Assembly: GCF_000213175.1 (NCBI RefSeq)
Contig: NW_009799099.1
Span: forward strand, 1,945,115-2,009,114
DNA: 64,000 bases
Direction: 5' to 3'
Origin: Neurospora tetrasperma FGSC 2508
Lineage: Eukaryota; Ascomycota; Sordariomycetes; Sordariales; Sordariaceae
The notes under the pieces were generated by a model. That model made no database searches. It was not told the origin of the DNA and saw only the letters and a program-made list of their open reading frames with translations. The first letter of the stretch is position 1. Every line of letters begins with the position of its first letter. The translations under genes and the position numbers were made by a program. Of this stretch, positions 36,291 through 49,031 are shown in pieces.

Positions 36291-37057
36291 TGCCCTTGCC
36301 GACTCGTTTCTGTTTAGCGAAACGCAGGATCACTAATACCTATTACACCTCGGCTTTATTTCGAGTTTTCTCAACCCGTAAGCGTTCCCATTCCTTGACT
36401 TCCTGTCTATTTCCTCTCCCCATAACACACCTTCATCGTCTATCCGTCCGACCAGCCGATGCGGACGTCATGTGCGCACTGATGCTCTTGCGTCGCGCAC
36501 TTTTCCCTTGATCCTGTCACCCGCTCTCAAGCAAAGCCGCACCGCACCAGCACAGACTGCCAATGTAGCCAGCACCAGAGAAACATAGCATTTCGGGTTG
36601 CGACGAGAGGGACTTTTTGTTCCTTCGGCCGCTCCGGATTTTTGCTTTGCAATCTGCTATGGTTGCGTTGGATGGCAACTGGAGCTCGTGTGTTTGGCTT
36701 GGCTTTGTGGAACGGTAAGAGGGTGGAACATGACGGATGCCAAGTGCCAAGCTTGCAGGTACATGGCGTTTTTCCCCGGGCGTCATCAGTTTGCCAATTG
36801 GCACCCACGATTGGCGAAGTCCACGATCATCGCATCATTCACGCGATATCCACTTCGCACCCTGGGCATCTCACCACCGGTCTTTAATCGGGCTTGGATC
36901 GGCCTATGGGTCCCCTTCTCACCGCCCCCGGCAGCCTTTGCCTATCATACCCCACTCTTTACCAACCTCTCTTCCACAATCTCCTGTTCGGTATCGCCAT
37001 CCAGCTTCCATTTGGGCAGGATTGTTAACATTGCTTTGCTCGTCCAGATATCACAAA
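36291..37057 (+). promoter_or_regulatory. Leader of the small membrane protein gene, possible 5'-UTR intron
   Basis: A donor-like ccc|gtaagc at 36378 and an acceptor gtccag ending at 37047, with gttaac upstream as branch point, would define a 670-nt intron. Its acceptor lies 10 nt before the ATG. This is inferred from splice-site shape only. Confidence 0.4.
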
Positions 37058-37249
37058 ATGCCTGCCATTCAGCGCTCCGTTGTCGTCCGCGACACCCTCA
37101 ACCTTATCGCCAAGCGCAGCAACTGGGCTGGCCGCGAGGCTGGTGTCATTGTCGTCTTCTGCGTCGTCTTCATCGTTCTTGTCGGCCTCGTTGCTCTATT
37201 CATCCACAAGAAGTGCGCTGCTCGCCGGGAGCGCAAGGCCCAGTTTTAA
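37058..37249 (+). CDS. Small single-pass membrane protein (63 aa)
   Basis: The ATG sits in a strong Neurospora start context (tcacaaaATGCC) directly after a likely splice acceptor. The product begins MPAIQRSVVVRDTLNLIAKR and contains one strongly hydrophobic segment (GVIVVFCVVFIVLVGLVALF, about residues 29-48). It ends in a basic tail (IHKKCAARRERKAQF). Positive charges after the helix suggest a cytosolic C-terminus. Third-position bias towards C, as in highly expressed Neurospora genes, supports real coding. I do not recognise a named family. Small conserved membrane proteins of this kind are often missed in annotation. Confidence 0.75.
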   Translation: MPAIQRSVVVRDTLNLIAKRSNWAGREAGVIVVFCVVFIVLVGLVALFIHKKCAARRERKAQF

Positions 37250-38212
37250 GCTACCTACACAAACTCAACAACAAGTTTGAACCTACCCCTCTCCCATTTC
37301 ACGCAAGAACATGTCGGCCACAATGAAGAGATGAAGATAGGATGAGGGATGTTAATGAAATCGTTATGATTTGGACCTTTGGGAGAGGGGTGGTATGTAT
37401 GTGGAAAATGAATTTGGGAAGGTTTCTCGGATTGAATGGGTGTTTTGGACGGGGAGGAAATCCCTCCTACTTACTATGAGCTTCCTCATGAGCTTACTTT
37501 GGCTGCAAAAGTGGAAGACAAGGAGTGCTATTTCAAGGCGCGGTCTGGAGAATGGGAAGAAGGGTCTCCCGGATTCGTCATTTCATTTTCACCGACACAC
37601 ACGCACCATCATCCGATACCGATATTGGTCGTTTTCCAGCCATTGTTTGCTGGCCACAACCTTTATTACCATTTCCCCCTCGGTATTCGATTCTCCTTTT
37701 GCGGTTCAAGGGAGGACATGGGATAACACGGCCAACACGGAAATGGTTAATCTCTGCAAGAGGGCCATTTCTAGTCGAACCTTGAGCTTTTCAACGGCGA
37801 CTTTTCTTTGGACTTGTGGACTGCAGCCTCAACGGACATTGAGATATCGCCATCGCCAAGGTCGGAGCAAGGGAAAGGTGGACGTTTGTGGGGGACCCTG
37901 AACGCCTTTTCACCACTGCTGCAGCCTACTATAAGCTCCTTCTATACTTCAGTCATCTCTTAATATTATTGATACCTAGTTTGTCTACTCATGACAATGT
38001 CGTTTGTTGCGTTTGTGCATGTTGTTGCTCTGAATCCAAACATAACTGCCAGTCATAATACATAGTGAATGCTGTCGCCTTAAACTTTTGGTTCGTATCG
38101 TTGCCAAGTTGTCATTTGTCATAGTAGAGCTGTGCATCATTTCTTGTGATATGGTTACTGGTACCTCTCCACATGTCCATGTTGATTGACGTCTATTAAT
38201 GCTCCAACTCAT
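37250..38212. other. Convergent 3' flanks
   Basis: Probable 3' UTR of the small membrane protein gene and of the minus-strand gene to the right. No other gene seen. Confidence 0.45.
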
Positions 38213-39567
38213 TTACGTTTGAGGGAAAAAGTCGGTCTTCTCCAAGTATATCAAACCATTTGCTGGCTGTTGCACACAAATGCTGTTGTTAGCATATCAT
38301 CACCTCCAGCTCCACTTTCGCAGGCCATGTAGGGTAAGGATGAACATGCAAGGAACACAACAGCATCACTTACCGGAATGAATTGCCTCAACTTGACTCC
38401 CGCCTGTCTAAACACCGCCGCCGTCTCCCCGTCCATACTGTACCCCTGGCTATACACCACTTCACTGATCCCCACCTGCGCAATCTTGATGCTGCACGTC
38501 AGGCATGGGCAAGTATCGCAATACAAGACCGCGCCCTCCCTCACCCTCTCCCGTCCGGCCTCCAACAGCGCGTTCTCCTCCGCGTGCATGCACAAACACG
38601 TAGACAATCCCTGCCCGGACCCCTGCCCCTCGTTGCACCGCCCGCACCCGCCCTCGCCGCAGTTGATCAATCCCCTAGGCGTGCCGTTGTACCCCGTGCT
38701 GATGACGCGCTTGTCGCGGACCACGACGCAACCGACCCGCCGCTTCATGCAGTTGGACCGCTGCGCGGCGAGCGAGGCGAGCGCCATAAAGTATGAGTCC
38801 CATGAGGGCCGGAGACGGTCCGGGTTGAGCAGGTCAAGATTCCCCAGCGTGGCGTAGAGATGCGCAAGAGAGGGCGACGTGTTGAGAAGGCGGACGGTGG
38901 CGCGCGACATCAGTGGGAGCCGGCCGGTTTGGGGGAGGAAGAGTTGCGTGTCGTTGAGGTGGGCGAAGGATTCGAAGATGAGGGGTTCTTCTTCTTCTTG
39001 TTGTTCTTCGTCTCCAGCTGCAAGGGCGGCACCGCCGGCGGAGGAGGAGTAGGACTTCATGTTGTTTCGGTGACGTTGTTGTTTTTCCCCGCGCTCACGG
39101 AAGCGGCGCCATCGGACAGTGAGGGGAGCATCGACGCTGATAAGCAGGAAGAAAGGCCGGCGGGTGTACATGTCGAGGATCCCCTCGGTGGGAATGTCCG
39201 TTGTTACCCATCGCTCGCGCCAGTGCTTAGTGATAAAGTCGAGGAGATCGTCGGCGGAGGGGAAGACATGGCCCTTCGAGCGCGCGGAGGTGGAAGATTG
39301 GGTGTGAGAGGTGATGTAGGCGGGTAAGAGTTTGTGGATTAGACCGTTGACATGATCATTTGGGGTCTCTCCGCTGACGATATCATCGATTGTCTTAGTT
39401 GTATGCTCTAGAGATACACGTGTGAAGCCATGGTGCTCAACGAGATATTGAGCGATGGTGCTCTTGCCGGCGCAAATACCTATTGACAGCGTGTAAGTGA
39501 CTCAACTGGGTAGAAGATAAGGAAAGACAAGAGGGGCTAATGTACTGCCGCAGATGCCGATGAACAT
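38213..39567 (-). CDS. dcd1: Deoxycytidylate (dCMP) deaminase with N-terminal P-loop domain
   Basis: Three exons: 39567-39546, 39479-38374 and 38266-38213 (introns 66 and 107 nt), giving 393 aa. Splicing of the seven-codon first exon creates a perfect Walker A motif, MFIGICGSICAGKSTIAQYL, so the N-terminal ~150 residues form a kinase-like P-loop domain as in fungal Dcd1. The deaminase domain carries the zinc and catalytic motif MHAEENALLE (H306, E308) and PCLTC (C333, C336), plus SNCMKRRVGCVVV and GYNGTPRGLINC. The enzyme converts dCMP to dUMP to supply thymidylate synthesis and is normally regulated by dCTP/dTTP. A Ser/Ala/Glu-rich linker (about 145-175) joins the two domains. The last intron acceptor (caacag) was chosen because it yields FIPPANGLIYL, the usual family ending; two other nearby AGs would give different tails. 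Divergent from ATG7. Confidence 0.9.
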
Positions 39568-40486
39568 GGCGAATTTCCTTTCAAGTCCGTTCTTAAAAGG
39601 AGTGTGATGAGAGAGAGGAAAAAAAAAGTCTATCACGACATTGATCTGAGACACAATCTACAATTTGTATTTACTGTGTACTCATCGATTTCTGGATGGG
39701 GTCGAATTCATGCGACTATCTGTCGTTGACCCGACAAGACGCGTCGGGCGACTTTAGGAACGCGTTTAGTGGGTGTAGCCGCTATCAGGGCACCGAGGAT
39801 CTGCCGGCGGGGTATTCCCACCCATCGTGCATACCAGGAGTGGGTTACCGCTCCCGTCTTGGCCGCTCTTTCGGGTGTTGGTCAACCTAATGCGGGGCAC
39901 AGCTGCCTTGAGTATGTAAGCTTCAGTTCTTCCCGGTGTGACAAACAGACAAACCAAGACATTCCAGCTCCTCTTCCAACCCGTTCAGTGTATATTCGCT
40001 CAGCTCATGAAAGGAGTCATTTCCGCGCTGCTACCCTTACCCATTCACACAGCTTCAGCAGTTTCAGTCAAGGTGTGTTCTCTGGACCATCGTCGCCCAC
40101 TTGGTTCCTATATCGGTGAAACGTTCCCGAGTGCATCCTGGCGGCGTATATAGTCCGGTGACAAGGGATCGGGTCATAGGGAAGACAGCAGATGACGCAG
40201 AACCGCTGACCACCGCCCACACTCTGGTGAACCCGTCTTCTTGATTCATTGTACAATCGCCCTCCAGAGACGACGAGACTGCTGTCAATCTTGTCGCAAA
40301 AAGGGTACATCAATAAGCTTCCAACCGTGTGCGCTAGGCTGCCAACTTAAGCCTTCTTCGACCGCTACTTCTTGGGATAGAAAACGCATGCCAACATTAG
40401 GAAAGTCGTTACATCCATTATCAGTAGTTCCCCCCATCCGAAGTCTTTAAGCGCGCATCGCGGCCGGCTGTGCGCCCCCCTCATCC
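39568..40486. promoter_or_regulatory. Divergent promoter region dCMP deaminase/ATG7
   Basis: A 0.9-kb head-to-head interval. No gene and no clear repeat seen. Confidence 0.5.
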
Positions 40487-42783
40487 ATGGATCTCAAGTT
40501 TGCGACATTCTCCTCGGAGATCGAGCTGCCCTTCTACTCGGCCCTCTTCTCGTCCAAACTCGACCATGACAAGCTTGACTCTTCGGCCCGCCCCGTCTTG
40601 GGCTTATACGAACCTCGGTCGCACGCGAGTCCAGAGGCCAGTACGAGAATGCAGATCTTAGGGAGCGCCCTAACAAGCGACCAGTAAGTTCCCATGCACG
40701 CTTGCTTTTATACTTTACGAACCAAAGCCTGATGATAGGGACGAAAGCGGGCCCTTGGGCATGACGAGAGCCGAAGGCTACATTAAGAACGTCAACACGA
40801 TCGAGGAATTCAAAAACACGGACAAGAATGCGATGATCAAGAAGGCGGGCGAACAGGTTCGTATCCAGTAGCTTCACTCTGGGTCGCGCCAGTGCTTGCG
40901 CCGTAATGAATGCTTACTAATGGGCGGATAAAAGATCTGGGACGCTATTCAAGACGGCACGATATACTCCTGCCCATCGCTACTTGCCTCTTTCCGAATT
41001 CTGTCATACGCCGACCTGAAGAAGTACAGGTTCACCTACTGGTTCGCATTTCCAGCCCTACACTCGGAGCCGCAGTGGAAGCGAACGGGGCCGATTGGCC
41101 GATTGACCTCGGACGAAAGCACTGCTTTGGTCGAGCGCATAGGAACATGGCGATACATGGTTGACAGGAGGGAGCATGGATTCTTCCTCGCAAAGAAAGT
41201 GCGTCGCGAGGCCGCAGGCCCAAGATCCTCACTTGATGATCCCGGGGTTGATATCGGCTACCGTTGGGATATTGGATCTCTCAGAGACTTCGAGACGGGA
41301 TTCTTCAACGACGCGGCGGAAGAGGACAGATACGTTGCTTTCGTGGACCCATCCAACTATCCCGAGTACCCTTCCTGGCCTCTTCGCAATCTCCTCATCC
41401 TTATCCGGCAAAGATACCGCCTCAATAAGGTCCAGATTCTTTGCTACCGCGACACGCAGCCTAGGAGGCATGAAGCGCGGAGCACCATCCTGCCACTGGC
41501 GATGGACCAAGTTGGCGACGTGGAGTTGAAGTGTATGCCCAAGGTTACAGGTTGGGAGAGGAACGGTAACGGCGATCTTAGGCCACGGGTCGCGAATCTG
41601 GCAGAGTACATGGATCCCACTCGACTAGCAGATCAGGCAGTGGACTTGAACTTGAAGCTGATGAAGTGGCGGCTCGCGCCGAATCTTGACCTGGACACGA
41701 TCAAGAATACGAAATGCTTGTTGCTGGGCGCAGGGACACTCGGCAGCTATGTCTCGAGAAACCTGCTAGGGTGGGGAGTTCGCAAGATCACGTTTATTGA
41801 TTATGGGAGCGTATCTTTTTCAAACCCAGTACGGCAGCCTCTCTTCAAGTTTGAAGATTGTCACAATGGGGGAAAGCCGAAGGCTGTTCAAGCTGCCGAG
41901 GCACTTAAAGAAATCTATCCAGGAGTTGATGTAGAGGGCTACGCACTCTCTGTTCCGATGCTGGACCACGCGATCCACAACGAGACAAAAACCAAAGCAG
42001 ACTTTGATAAGCTGAAGGAGTTAATCGATTCACACGATGCGATCTTCCTCCTCATGGACACGCGCGAGTCCCGATGGCTGCCCACGCTGATGGGCAAAGC
42101 TGCGAACAAGATCGTGATGAATGCGGCGCTCGGATTCGACACATACGTTGTCATGCGACATGGTGCGGCGCCGAACGACGGCAGTGAAGAGACGCTTGGA
42201 TGTTATTTCTGCAACGACGTAGTAGTCGCTGCCGATGTAAGGATCTACTGACTCATCGAAAGCGAATTGGGGAAAGCAGCTAACCGAGTCTACAACCCAG
42301 TCGATGAAAGACCAAACGCTCGACCAACAATGTACCGTCACCCGTCCCGGCGTGGCAGCCATCGCTTCGGCCCTCCTCGTCGAGCTTCTCACCAGCATCC
42401 TGCAACACCCGCTCAAGCAACACGCGCCCGCGCCCGTCTCGACCGGCACCGGCTCTGCCGTCTCGTACGAGCGCGATCCCCCTGACCATCCCCTCGGTCT
42501 TGTCCCGCACCAGGTCCGCGGTTTCCTATCCAACTTCCAGAACATGGTTATACGCGGCAAGTCGTACCCGCAGTGCAGCGCCTGCAGCAAGCCCATCCTC
42601 GACGCATACAAGGAGGGCGGATGGGAGTTTGTCAAGACGGCGCTGGCTAGTCGGGACTACGTGGCTGAGCTGAGTGGGCTAGCTGAGGTGCAGCGGTTGG
42701 CGGAGAAGGCGGCTGCGGAAATGCAGTGGAGTGAGGATGAGGAGGGGATGGATGAGGAGGAAGGTGAAGGAGAATTGATTTGA
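40487..42783 (+). CDS. atg7: ATG7, E1-like enzyme of autophagy
   Basis: Four exons: 40487-40683, 40739-40856, 40935-42236 and 42301-42783 (introns 55, 78 and 64 nt), giving 699 aa. ATG7 activates the ubiquitin-like proteins ATG8 and ATG12 and passes them to ATG3 and ATG10. The N-terminal domain starts [20 protein letters not shown] and contains [20 protein letters not shown] and [14 protein letters not shown]. The adenylation domain has [20 protein letters not shown] (Gly-rich loop near residue 370) and [20 protein letters not shown]. The catalytic cysteine is C550 in [11 protein letters not shown]. The C-terminal tail is acidic. The second intron has an unusual gttcgt donor, similar to one in XRN1. 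All catalytic elements are intact. Confidence 0.96.
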
Positions 42784-44438
42784 TTTGGGACATACTGGAT
42801 GCGGAAAGAGTTTGGGTTTGTGGGGATGAAATGTAGCGAACACAGTAGGGGTATAAAATGATGAAGGGGTCACTCGCAGAGGGGTTGGCTGGGACTTCGA
42901 CGCTGGGGTCATCATTCATTTACATCATGATACGAAAGAGAAGGGAGTTATGCGCATGATTGTCTCCGGTTCGTTCACCTGGCGTTTTCGGTGGTGTAGT
43001 ATGGGTATTTGTTATTACTGTTGTGTCTCTACATGAGTTGAACAATTCAGTATCATCTATACAGGTAATCTATCTTGCTTTAAATCTTGCTATGGTCACG
43101 GGCAAGGAAGTGTTTGGATGCATGATGAGCTTCGCACGGAGTCGACTGTTTCATCCCCCGCAACTGCCATGCTTGCTCAAACCACAGCCTAACATTTGCA
43201 ATTAGGGGAAACGAAACACATTTCTCGCCAAGTCTACCGAATCGACACTGACTAGAGGTGTGGTGAGGTTGTAAACCTTACGAGCATCATCGAACATAAC
43301 ACTACTCGGGCGCTCATTCACAAGACATCACAATATCTGCTGAGAAGGCTGTTTTCAAGTGGGTCTCAAATTCCGCTTCAATCCTATTATAATCCCCCGC
43401 CGATGATCACGATATCTCATCGACTCGCACAGAGACAACTTGTCAAGCACCAAGCGACAAACTGACTGACATGAGAAACTCCCACAACTCTTGCATCCAA
43501 TCAAGTATGAAAACGAGGCAGCACATGACAGCAGAACAATCCCAAGACCACCCCCAGCAACATCAACATGACATCCCATCTTCCCATGCCATCCGCTCGT
43601 ACACCTCAGCGTTAATAAACGCCAGCACCGACATGGAAACCGGCACCGAAACGGTACACGGCACCAGTGAGTGCGTGTGCAACGCCAAATAATGCCAATG
43701 GAAATATTGAAAAGCAGGAAGACAAAGAGGGAGGTAAGTGAAGCGGCGTGCGATGGCGTGATACCATCCGAAGGTCACTCCGCATTGGCGATAGGTATAG
43801 CGACATGGCGTGATGAGATGGTGTAATGGGACGATGTACAAAGCGATGTACCCACTGCCGCCGCGAAACCGAACGATCGTTCCCAGGACGGGAGAGTATC
43901 GGCCCGGCGCTTGTCTGAGCCGAACTTGGGAATCTTGTGGTGACAAGACTCGGGACTGGGCTCGTAGGGCTGACAAAGCTAGTGTAGAGCTGGAGATGCC
44001 TGGAGGTGGTGGTGACACTAGCATCTGGAGTGACAAAGCCTCTGTACATAACATGGATAAGCCTCCCTGCTTCTCTGCCTGCCTTCCTGAATTACAAGCA
44101 GACGGACGGGCAATGGCTGACTCCTTCGCTGAAAGGCTGAGTATCAGTAGAACTCATGGTCGCGATGTTTCGTTGCTGGTAGTCTGGTTGGAATTTGTAG
44201 AAGTCGCTGTTATTGCCCCTGTTGCCGTCGTATAAATGATATCCAACGCTTGTAAGGACTGCCCGCGCTGTTGATAGCTCCGCTGTCCGCTGAAAAAACC
44301 GCCGAAATGCATTACAGTATACGCCGTCCCGCTAGATAGGTACCCAGTCCCGTTTCGCATGCGCCAGTTATTGGATGTCCGCCAAAAAATAATAACCAAG
44401 AAAACAAGTCCTCCTAAGAAACATCAAATCTCAATATC
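42784..44438. other. Intergenic, no gene seen
   Basis: 3' flank of ATG7 and then mixed sequence. Minus-strand frames of up to 163 codons (43563-44054) overlap others in all frames and show no family features. Confidence 0.45.
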
Positions 44439-44681
44439 TTAGCGAGAGTTGTCCTTGTTGTTCCATCGCCAGCTGGAGGTCGATGAGCGGTCACTGTCCA
44501 TCGGCCGCTTGTGTTGCTCAGGGGACGGCGATCGCTGGAAGTAGCCCGAGTAGACAGACGAGTTGGTGGGCGATGGCAGCGGGCTGGTGGCATGGGGCTT
44601 AGGGGAACCCGTGTGGTCTTGACACCATGCAGAATAGATCTGCTTGCAGAGGTGGGCGGACATGGTGTGTGTGGGCGACAT
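44439..44681 (-). CDS. Possible small Ser/Pro-rich protein (80 aa)
   Basis: The ATG at 44681 lies in a good context (aatcaagATG) after a leader with several stops in other frames. The product begins MSPTHTMSAHLCKQIYSAWC and then becomes Ser/Pro-rich with many possible phosphorylation sites, ending SWRWNNKDNSR. I do not recognise it. The frame is also open upstream to 44900, so a longer form is possible. It could also be chance. Confidence 0.4.
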   Translation of the reverse strand: MSPTHTMSAHLCKQIYSAWCQDHTGSPKPHATSPLPSPTNSSVYSGYFQRSPSPEQHKRPMDSDRSSTSSWRWNNKDNSR

Positions 44682-46805
44682 CTTGATTCGGTCTTTATTT
44701 ATGTTTTTCTCTTCTTCAATTTCACTCGATAGTTTGTTTTGAAACTGAGGAACGTGAGGTGTCTTCGAGGTGATTAACTCGGTGTAAGTGGTATGTCGAT
44801 GTATGGTTCGGTGAGTGGAGTCTTGGCGGTTGGCTGGAGAATCAAAGGTGGTGTTGGTTGATGATGAGACAACGTCTCGACTGAGGACAATTGAATGCAA
44901 TTATAGAAGATTAGTTCAGACAGGACCAGGAGGGAAGAAGGTGAAGCTGGGGAAAAGCAGCTCTTTAAACGCCAGCCTTGAAAAGGAGTACCTCACATTT
45001 GCGTTCTCCTCGTTCCCGCTCGACAGAAAAGTTAACCCTGCAGAAAGCCCATGGGGTTGTGTACTCGGTACGTACCGTACTATAGTGTACGTGTACCTTG
45101 CCGATCGCTTATCAACAAGACGCTTTTCCACAGTACAACTGAATTAGTGTACAACAGGCCAGAACACAGCGGCCCGGGTTGCTGCACTACCCAACCAAAG
45201 TGATCCCTGGCGAATGGTCGTAAGAGTACCTCTACACTAAACCGAACACCTGGACGTTACGGTCAGTATACTCAATACACCAACATCTTGGGCCTCTGAA
45301 TCTAGAGGTAATCTCGAGGCAGTTTTTAAATAAGGAAATCCCTAGGTGATTCAGGCCGATATGAATTGCAAAGAAGGGGGACCTATTACAATTTTGTAAT
45401 GGCCTTTCCTCGCCAAATCGAGCCGTGTTGGACTGTCCATGTTCGGTTGATTTTTACGACCGCCTAGGTCGTCTGGTAATCGACTCACACAAGCCTCGTC
45501 AGCGTTCCGCTTTCCCCAACAAGCCCAAGCTCGACTGGACTTTTGGCCTTTGAGCCTGGCCTGCCTGCTACTAGCTGTGCAAACTGCAAACTTTCCACCA
45601 ATTAGACATTTCCTATTTGAAAGAAAGTGGCTGAGCGTCGGTTCGTGCCTTCTCGTTCTCGTCTGATCGAGCTTCCGTCGGTCGCAGCTGCAACCAGTTT
45701 CTCGTTGCTGACAACTTCCAAAACGTCCGGTCTCCAGGCAACAGACTAGGGTCCAGCTTCCGCGCGTTCTACAGAGCCGGGAGCGACCGAAAGAACATCG
45801 TGCCACTTTGGCGCACTTTGGCGCATTTTGGGTGCAGGTTGGCCTCATTGCAGCTCAATGGACCCCACACCTCACCGCCATCGACTGCCAATCAACGTTT
45901 GTTTCAAACTGGTCGAACTCGCCCTTTTTTTGCGAGCGAATCGTGCACGTCTTCCGCTGTGCATGTTGTCACATGGAATCTGACATTGCCATGGCATTTT
46001 TTTTTTTTTTTTTTTTTTTATATAAACTGCACTTTTCGGAGGAATCAAGCAAGTATCCCTTGCTTTGGATAGGTTCTATTAGGTACAGTTACCCATCAGA
46101 GAACGGAGCCTGACGACTGATAAACCATGACCATCCTCATTCCTCAGCGGGACTGGATGTTTTAGACAAGGCAATCTCCCTACTTCCATGCTGCGTATAT
46201 CGTACGTTCTGGAAGAGCACATCCCGAGCGAGGATCAGGGAGCACGCGAATTGCGCAAAATGCAAATCCCAACCTGCAACGTTCAATGACATAGGTACCC
46301 AGCAAAAAAAACATTATATCAGCGGGAATCCATAACCCAACAGCGGTGAAAACACAACCAAAAAGGGAAGAACATCAACTGTCTTGACTTTGTTTTAGCT
46401 AGGCACTCTGGCAGTTCTAGGCAGTGCGTGCGCCTGATACGAGTGGACGACAAAGGCATACTGTAAGATCACTTCCTGATTTGAAAGGAATATGGTTCGC
46501 CCTGTGATCATCCCTCAGCGCAACGTGGTGTGGTCTGGACCCATGCAGGTTTGCCTTTCAGAAAAGGGGGTTCCCGCCCCCAGCTCTCGTGACTCTATTC
46601 CTTGCTAGGCGTGGAGGATTAAGGTTGGCGAAAAGGGGTTCTATGTACACTACCTGTACACTACCTCCGCAGCCTCCATGATCGCATTGCAGCATGACGA
46701 CGATGTCACAAGACTCAGACAGTCAACACGTGTGACATTATCCCTTCTCATCTCGATCAAGCATAATTGTGCCTACATCTCTTTCAAACATCAACGTCAA
46801 TATAT
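44682..46805. other. 2.1-kb intergenic region
   Basis: Leader of the small minus-strand ORF and 3' flank of the next gene. Contains a T23 run (45997-46019). No convincing gene. Confidence 0.5.
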
Positions 46806-49031
46806 TTAGTACGGCAACCTCGACTCAGATGTATACCCCTTCGGTGTCGGCCTGACGTCTTTGAGCGGATGGAGAAACATGGCAGGCAGGCACGGCCGAC
46901 CATGACTGCGCTCCCACTCGGTGCCACCGACGCCCGTATCTTCATATCCCATCCAGTTGTTATACAACCGTGGCGGCGGAACGGCGCGGAAGTACCACGT
47001 GGCACCCTGGAACCTCCCTTCTCTGCCCCATCCCATCGCGCTACCCAACCCGCCGCTCTGCCCCCGCGGTCCACCGTTGAACCATCGCGCCAGCTGGGTA
47101 CCGTTCCATGGCCGGTCGAAGAACACAGGCATCGGAGCGTACACGGCTTTGAGTCCGTGGACTAAAGCGGTAGTCGGGGCTACCATCTCGGAGCCGACGT
47201 GACTTCCCCTCAGATTCCCGGCGTGCATGGCATCGACCAGCTTCCTCGATAATCGCACTTGCGTGATGATGGTTGCCCTGCGAGGGAGATCTTTGCCTGG
47301 GAAGGCGTCAGATTGGTAACCCCACACTTGATCGCGCAGAACCCAGTTGCTGTCTATAGGGTTGAACATCGGCGACAGGGTAATGAGATCAGCTTCCTCG
47401 CCGACACCCCACTCGTATCGATCCAGCTCTGGTGCTGGAAGTGGTGGTTTTGGCCCGATTGGGTTGACGACGGGTAAGTTAGGGGCACCCCATATGGAAT
47501 CCTGGCCAGCCGCCTGTTCAACGCTCTTGCGGAATACCGTGTCGTAATCGCCATGGTAAGATGGGATATAAAACCGTTCGTTTCGCTCCCATAGCCCCTT
47601 TCTTGGTTGCTTCCTGCTAAAATCAATAAGTTTAGTCAAAAAGTCGTAATGATGGCCAGTCAGACGACTATCCAACTCCCAATTCCATACGAAATCGAAC
47701 TCTCGGAACTTTTGCATGAATACTTGTACAGACAGAAACTGTGCGTTGTGGACTTGGATCGCCTCCTTGCTCAGTTTAGGATATACCAACTTCATGGATG
47801 CCTCATCCCAAAGTACCGTCATCCCTCTGAATTCGACAGGGACCGCGGTATCCAATATGTCTTCATATGCTTCGTCGTCCGACCAAATGTCGCGGTTCTC
47901 CTTGACATGAACGAAAAGGAAGACCTGATATTGTCCTCCTGTTCGCAAGCTCAGCTCTGTCACCATGGATCTGATAACTTGCTTGTCGTTCTCTGTGTAT
48001 TTCTTCCCCGTATAAGAGCGAAGAAGAACAGCGCTTCTTAGCTCCGTTGCCGACTTGTCGGTTCTACCCGTCATGTTCGTCAGCGATCCATATTGCTTTT
48101 TCGGAGTCCACCATTGTTTCATGTTCTTCATAATTGAGTCTGCAGGTCCGTCTGCCTTGTGTTTTCTTTCTGTCGCCACATGGAACCCGCTGTCGCCGTC
48201 GGAGAAGGTGTTGGTAGGATATTCCGTCGCAAATCGACCTTTGTTCGTGTGCAAACACTGCAACTGAAGCTCTCCCCAGTCCGCCGTCTCCCAATCCAAC
48301 GGCAGCCCATCCTTATCCTCCACGGGCGCCACCCCGTACGGGCCTAATCGAGTCCTTCGTTCAAAGCAAAGATTCTTGTCAATTCCCAAAAGATCGTAGC
48401 TACCGAAACCAGGCTCAGGGAACCTGGATGGATGCCCTTTGAAGACGTGGATATCCTCAACCTCTTTCCCAGTTGGGCCCAAGCATGGTGTATAGGCGGA
48501 GTGCGACGACTTCCAGGTTCGACTGTTGTATTGTGGATATGGGTTGAAGATATACGGCTCGTCGATACTATAGGGCACCTTGCTCCGTGATCTTGTGAGG
48601 AACTTGTTCTGTTGGGCCGTTCGCTTGTTTTTATCGATGAGTGTCTCGAGGGTGTTTCCGTAGATTGCGCCCTCCTCAGGATCACTACATTGGTCAAATT
48701 TGTCAGTGCGATTGGATTCGACTGGGTGGCTTGTGCCACTGAAGAGTACGGCTTACTCCAACAGCTTCCTACTCTCCTCCTCGAACTCCTCCTGTGTCGG
48801 TACTTCCTGGTGACTATCAACCTCAGTGTCGGAGTGTATCACATGAACCTGCGTAGTTGTTGCGCCACCCAAGGGCGGCGGCTTGGTGAAGTCGGTCGCT
48901 TCCGACAGTTGTATCGACTTGTATTGTTGGCTTCTAAGAAGAAAACTTGCCGTAGCAAGTATGACCAGTGTAATGGAAACAAAAACGAGGGGCTGACCCA
49001 GCGCCCGGTGGCGCTGGATTCTGATTATCAT
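46806..49031 (-). CDS. DUF3405-type type II membrane protein
   Basis: Two exons: 49031-48757 and 48684-46806, with a 72-nt intron gtaagc...tgtag, giving 717 aa. The start at 49031 is the first ATG of the frame. A single membrane segment (LGQPLVFVSITLVILATASF, about residues 11-30) near a basic N-terminus suggests a type II Golgi or ER protein. After a stem of about 60 residues the large lumenal domain matches the fungal DUF3405 family, with SRTWKSSHSAYTPCLGPTGK, GRTDKSATELRSAVLLRSYT, FDFVWNWELDSRLTGHHYDF and EEADLITLSPMFNP. DUF3405 proteins are thought to be glycosyltransferase-like but have no proven activity; the acidic motif ELDSR could bind a metal. The second exon is uninterrupted to the stop. 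Confidence 0.8.

Noticed and set aside
43563-44054. 163-codon minus-strand frame downstream of ATG7
   Set aside because: Three frames on both strands are open here and none shows conserved features or good splice partners.
45351-45848. 165-codon minus-strand Cys/Arg-rich frame
   Set aside because: Composition looks like random translation; no domain, no supporting context.
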